NCBI GenBank assembly: GCA_022510815.1
Contig: JAFLST010000004.1
Span: 62,001-126,000 of the forward strand
From: Christensenellaceae bacterium
GTDB taxonomy: Bacteria > Bacillota > Clostridia > Christensenellales > Aristaeellaceae
Direction of reading: 5' to 3'
Length of the DNA: 64,000 nt
This document shows positions 61,036 through 64,000 of this stretch, piece by piece. Below the pieces are notes generated by a model. The model did not search any database. It saw only the letters and a program-made list of their open reading frames with translations, and was not told the origin of the DNA. Each line of letters begins with the position of its first letter. Position 1 is the first letter of the stretch. The translations under genes were made by a program, and so were the position numbers.

Positions 61036-61680
61036 TTATGCCATTTTGAGCCGGTATCCCATCTTATATACGGTCTCGATGCAGGTCGCGCCCAGCTTGC
61101 GGCGCAGCCTCTGGATATGCACATCGACAGTGCGGGTCTCGCCCATGGTCTGATAGCCCCACGCGGTGCGCAGGAGCTGCTCCCGGGTCACCGCGGCGTC
61201 CGGCGACTGCATCAGGGCTCGCAGCAGCGCAAACTCCTGCGCAGTCAGCGACAGGGATTCGCCGTCGAGGGTTGCCGTGCGGCTCGTAACGTCCAGGCAA
61301 AGCGGTCCGAGGGTCATCATGCGATTCGTAACCTCCAGCAGCGCCGACACGGCTTCGATCAGTGACCGTCCGTCATAGGGGCTGAGCAGCACGTCGCATC
61401 CAGCCTGATACATGGCCCGCAGATGTTCCACATTGCCGGGATCGCCCGTGATAAACAGCACCGGCCAGCCCTTCTCCTCCAGCGAGCGGAGCAGGTTGAA
61501 GCTGTCCGTCCATGGAAGCTGCGCGTTCAGAATGGTCAGCATACGCTCCCCGCGGCGAACAAACTGAATTCCGTCGGCAACATCGTGCATGGCCGTGCAT
61601 ACATGCCCTGCCCGAGAAAGAACTTCACACATTTTGCTCCCGACGCGGCGATCCGGTTCCATAATCAGAATATCAGCCAT
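61036..61680 (-). CDS. Atypical OmpR-type response regulator lacking the phosphoacceptor Asp
   Basis: 214 residues: a receiver-like domain (about 1-115) and an OmpR winged helix (about 122-214, ending TVDVHIQRLRRKLGATCIETV). At the phosphorylation position the protein has ILNAQLPWTDSF, with Asn52 instead of Asp, and the usual K-P-F is SPY. One of the two acidic pocket residues is Pro9. It therefore probably works without phosphorylation, as known for some atypical regulators. It is a single gene with no adjacent kinase. Start follows GAGGTG. Confidence 0.8.
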   Translation of the reverse strand: MADILIMEPDRRVGSKMCEVLSRAGHVCTAMHDVADGIQFVRRGERMLTILNAQLPWTDSFNLLRSLEEKGWPVLFITGDPGNVEHLRAMYQAGCDVLLSPYDGRSLIEAVSALLEVTNRMMTLGPLCLDVTSRTATLDGESLSLTAQEFALLRALMQSPDAAVTREQLLRTAWGYQTMGETRTVDVHIQRLRRKLGATCIETVYKMGYRLKMA

Positions 61681-61884
61681 GGTTTCACCTCATTCATGCT
61701 CTGATGGGCTACAGCGGCTCCGCTTGCGCGCGGGCGGAGAGGTCTGAAGCGTTTTTCGCGATGGTGTGCTTCCTCGCCATCGGCTTTCACATATTAGACG
61801 ATTTTCGCCATGGATTCGTTTCACAATCTGTTATTTTTGTCAGAGCATCACAAAGTGGTTCATCAAAAAATATATAACCCACAC
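61681..61884. other. Intergenic gap upstream of the atypical regulator
   Basis: About 200 bp, AT-richer near 61800-61880. No consensus promoter for the regulator could be fixed and no small gene was found; an OmpR-type direct-repeat site was not evident. Confidence 0.4.
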
Positions 61885-61913
61885 AAAAACAGGGCCGTTG
61901 TTTCACGGCCCTG
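61885..61913 (-). terminator. Rho-independent terminator after the TraX-like gene
   Basis: Leftward stem CAGGGCCGT (61913-61905) with ACGGCCCTG (61898-61890), loop of 6, then five U (61889-61885). Confidence 0.87.
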
Positions 61914-61923
61914 ACTATTTCTG

Positions 61924-62658
61924 TCAGAAAACTCTCTCCAGGATCAGCAATACCACCAAATGCAGCGGATAGAGCGCATAGCCCAGCCACGAGGGCATTT
62001 TCATTTTCGGCAGCGGGATCAGCATCAGCGGAAGCGCAAGGATCGCCAGCCCCTGAAGCTGCAGCCACGGCCGAATCAGCTCAGCAATGGGCTGGACAAG
62101 AATCGGGTTGAGCGAAATTCCGAAAACGCTTCTCACAATCGTCGAGTTGCTGCCCCAGTAGAGGCAGAAGGCGATCATCACCGCGGCGATGCTGGCCTTG
62201 CTCTCCTGTGCCGCATAGAGCAGGAGGATGAGCATCACGCCCCGCCAGCCATAATCGCATTTGAGCTGCACCGCCAGCAGCAGCGCGATCACCGGCGCCC
62301 AGATATGACTGCCGAACCATTTCTCCCGCATCCCCCACATGGCCGCCAAGCCCAACAGCAGCGTCAGGAAAATGTTCGGCTCCGTCCAGCCATGATTCAG
62401 CGCCGCCATATACAGCGGCTGGGAGACCAGTCCGATCACCAGCAGCCGCAGCATATACTTTGGCACGCTTCGGGTGTAGTGGAAGCCGACGACAAGACAC
62501 CAGCAATATAATGGAAACGCGATTCGTCCCAGCATCCGCATCTCCGGGACGCCCGGCAAAAGCATCTTGCCTGAATGATCCGCGAACATAAAAATCAGCG
62601 CCAGAATCTTGAGGAAGCCAGTCGATGTGCTGCCCCCGATGGCGCGCTGCTTCTGCAT
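61924..62658 (-). CDS. TraX family membrane protein
   Basis: 244 residues, about seven to eight transmembrane segments. Begins STSTGFLKILALIFMFADHSGKM, then MLGRIAFPLYCWCLVVGFHYTRS and YMLRLLVIGLVSQPLYMAAL, the TraX/acyltransferase-like pattern with a conserved D-H in the first segment. TraX acetylates F pilin; chromosomal relatives in Firmicutes have no known substrate. ATG at 62658 is preferred because AGGGGG is 7 bases upstream; the ATG at 62664 is too close to it. Confidence 0.82.
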   Translation of the reverse strand: MQKQRAIGGSTSTGFLKILALIFMFADHSGKMLLPGVPEMRMLGRIAFPLYCWCLVVGFHYTRSVPKYMLRLLVIGLVSQPLYMAALNHGWTEPNIFLTLLLGLAAMWGMREKWFGSHIWAPVIALLLAVQLKCDYGWRGVMLILLLYAAQESKASIAAVMIAFCLYWGSNSTIVRSVFGISLNPILVQPIAELIRPWLQLQGLAILALPLMLIPLPKMKMPSWLGYALYPLHLVVLLILERVF

Positions 62659-62694
62659 AACCATACCCCCTGCCTTCAACAATTGGACAAAGTG

Positions 62695-62723
62695 AGTATA
62701 GCACACCTGTCAAGGGGATGCAA
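62695..62723 (-). promoter_or_regulatory. Promoter of the TraX-like gene
   Basis: Leftward -35 TTGCAT (62723-62718), 17 bp spacer, -10 TATACT (62700-62695). Confidence 0.8.
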
Positions 62724-62812
62724 ATTCATCCTTGTGTCAGGGCAGGTTCACGCGATCATCACCCGAAGCGTGTAGAATCAGGTCATCAAACAGTGAGCAG
62801 GGGGCGTGGAGC

Positions 62813-63172
62813 ATGCGGCGATGGGCAATGGCGGCGGCGGTCGTGCTGATCGGCGCGGCACTGGCATGCGGCGCGTTCCTGCGGCTCCCTGCGCGGCATC
62901 TGGCTACCGACGCGCCGACCCGAATCCCAGAGACAGGTCTGCTCCTGCTGGAGGATGAAATGGGCCTCTATGTGCTGGGCGTCATTGACGGCAGTCTCGC
63001 CTGCAACGCGGGCATTCTCCCCGGCGACTACCTGACCAACGTCCGTGACATGGTACTGACCAGCGCATCTCAGCTCGAGGAAATGCTGACCGGGTCATGC
63101 GAAAACGGCGTCCTTCCCGTCACCCTTGACCGCCAGAGCAAGACCGTCACTGTGAATCTGGCGCTGCAATAA
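62813..63172 (+). CDS. Small membrane-anchored PDZ-like protein
   Basis: 119 residues. An N-terminal hydrophobic segment (about 5-20, MAAAVVLIGAALACGAFLRL) and a small domain with LGVIDGSLACNAGILPGDYLTNV, RDMVLTSASQLEEML and a C-terminal TVTVNLALQ, the A-G-(I/L)-x-x-G-D-x-I pattern of a PDZ domain. Too short for a protease. It sits directly ahead of a two-component system and may act in its signalling, which is inference. Start chosen at 62813 (GTGGAG upstream). Confidence 0.6.
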   Translation: MRRWAMAAAVVLIGAALACGAFLRLPARHLATDAPTRIPETGLLLLEDEMGLYVLGVIDGSLACNAGILPGDYLTNVRDMVLTSASQLEEMLTGSCENGVLPVTLDRQSKTVTVNLALQ

Positions 63173-63175
63173 GCC

Positions 63176-63204
63176 TTGCTTTTTTTGACCCGGCATCCTA
63201 TACT
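63176..63204 (+). promoter_or_regulatory. Promoter of the response regulator/sensor kinase pair
   Basis: -35 TTGCTT (63176-63181), 17 bp spacer, -10 TATACT (63199-63204), just before GGAGGTG and the start at 63223. Confidence 0.75.
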
Positions 63205-63222
63205 GTTGCAGGAGGTGTTTTG

Positions 63223-63894
63223 ATGACCCTGCTGATCGTTGACGATGAGCCCCGCATCCGGGAGCTCATCCGGAAATATGCCGTCTTTGAAGGATACGAC
63301 GTGGTGGAAGCCAGCAACGGCATGGAGGCCGTCGACCTGTGCCGCAGCCGCGCGTTCGATCTGGTCATCATGGATGTGATGATGCCCGAGCTGGACGGCT
63401 TTTCCGCCTGCCGGGAGATCCGCAAGACCAGTCAGGTGCCCATGCTGATGCTCTCCGCCCGCGGCGAGGAGTATGACCGCATCCATGGCTTTGAGCTGGG
63501 TGTGGACGACTATGTGGTCAAGCCCTTCTCCCCCCGGGAGCTCATCATGCGCGTCGGCGCCATCCTCAAGCGCAGCGGCGCCGCCAGTGAGTCGGCCCAT
63601 GAGACGGTCACCTTCGGCAGCATGGAGGTTGATTTCACGGCCCGCCGCGTGACCATCGACGGCACGGAGGCCGACCTCTCGCCCAAGGAATATGATCTCC
63701 TGTTCTATATGGTCCGCAACCGCGGCATCGCGCTGACCCGCGAGAAGCTCATCAGCGAGGTCTGGGGGTACGATTTCTTCGGCGACGACAGAACGCTGGA
63801 CACGCATATCAAGCTGCTGCGCAAGTCGCTGGGACCGTATGCAGACCGCATCACCACGCTGCGAGGGGTGGGATACCGCTTTGAAAAGGAATAA
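63223..63894 (+). CDS. OmpR-family response regulator
   Basis: 223 residues. Receiver with LLIVDDEPRIRELIRKYAVFEGY (acidic pocket DDE), the phosphoacceptor in LVIMDVMMPELDGFSA, the T/S in MLMLSARGEEYDR and lysine in YVVKPFSPREL. C-terminal winged helix with LSPKEYDLLFYMVRNRG and LDTHIKLLRKSLGPYADRI. A fully canonical regulator, unlike the one at 61036-61680. The ATG at 63223 follows GGAGG by 7 bases. It overlaps the kinase start. Confidence 0.95.
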   Translation: MTLLIVDDEPRIRELIRKYAVFEGYDVVEASNGMEAVDLCRSRAFDLVIMDVMMPELDGFSACREIRKTSQVPMLMLSARGEEYDRIHGFELGVDDYVVKPFSPRELIMRVGAILKRSGAASESAHETVTFGSMEVDFTARRVTIDGTEADLSPKEYDLLFYMVRNRGIALTREKLISEVWGYDFFGDDRTLDTHIKLLRKSLGPYADRITTLRGVGYRFEKE

Positions 63895-64000
63895 ATCCCC
63901 GAGGCAGTTGGGCATCAGGACGCACATGATGCTGTATCTGGTGCTTTTTGTCGCGCTGGTGATTGGACTGTTGTGGCTGTTCCAGATCGTGCTGCTGGAC
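63881..64000 (+). CDS. Sensor histidine kinase (N-terminal 40 residues, cut by window end)
   Basis: A frame open to the last base beginning TTG AAA AGG AAT (MKRNKSPRQLGIRTH), then a hydrophobic segment (MMLYLVLFVALVIGLLWLFQ), as expected for the first transmembrane helix of a kinase. The start TTG overlaps the regulator stop (63881-63894). ATG at 63926 is an alternative start. Kinase identity rests on position next to the regulator and N-terminal topology only. Confidence 0.7.
   Translation, partial: MKRNKSPRQLGIRTHMMLYLVLFVALVIGLLWLFQIVLLD

Overview
The window looks like chromosome from a high-GC, Gram-positive-type member of the Clostridia; genus and species cannot be resolved from the sequence alone. 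Supporting signs are a CggR-type glycolytic regulator, a BofA-family protein, LonA plus LonB, AmaP/Asp23, the ThiI/NifZ-type pair, a T-box in front of hisS-aspS, CdaA/CdaR, a meso-DAP-type MurE, and many promoters with near-consensus -35/-10 boxes 17 bp apart. No rRNA, tRNA, CRISPR array or intact transposon was found.

Layout. 1-6.5 kb: a truncated nagA, a GNAT enzyme, a kinase-like phosphotransferase, a YjbR protein, and a cggR-pgk-tpiA glycolytic operon without gapA. 6.5-17.1 kb: a long leftward run transcribed from a strong promoter at 17.1 kb (asp23, amaP, nusB, a TsaD paralogue, a patch of pseudogenes, folD, xseA, xseB, a polyprenyl synthase, a YuiD-like protein, a small membrane protein, a cysteine desulfurase, a DUF5412-like protein, thiI). 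17.1-20.5 kb: hisS-aspS behind a T-box leader. 20.6-32.3 kb: mostly rightward genes, including a pseudouridine synthase, a hybrid sensor kinase, topB, pepF, an rRNA methyltransferase and a tandem pair of small acidic paralogues. 32.3-33.0 kb: an AT-richer, gene-poor scar.

33.1-47.5 kb is the division and cell wall (dcw) cluster, all leftward: mraZ, ftsL-like, a PASTA penicillin-binding protein, murE, mraY, murD, ftsW, murA, divIB, an ftsA-like gene and ftsZ. It lacks rsmH, murF, murG, murC and murB. The mraZ promoter carries GTGG repeats at one-helical-turn spacing, as expected for MraZ autoregulation, and ftsA-ftsZ have their own promoter.

47.7-64 kb: a phosphoesterase, a zinc-ribbon protein, a secreted CAP protein, a Cys-Ser-Gln repeat protein, engB-lonA, lonB, the c-di-AMP genes cdaA-cdaR, a ParA-like ATPase, an RsmF/Nop2-type methyltransferase, rpmE, an atypical response regulator without its phosphoacceptor aspartate, a TraX-like membrane protein, a PDZ-like membrane protein, and a response regulator/sensor kinase pair cut by the window end.

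Most genes are housekeeping. The least explained items are the Cys-Ser-Gln repeat protein, the acidic tandem paralogues, the degenerate phosphoacceptor in the regulator at 61.0 kb, the trimmed dcw cluster, and the two decayed patches at 13.6-14.0 kb and 32.3-33.0 kb.
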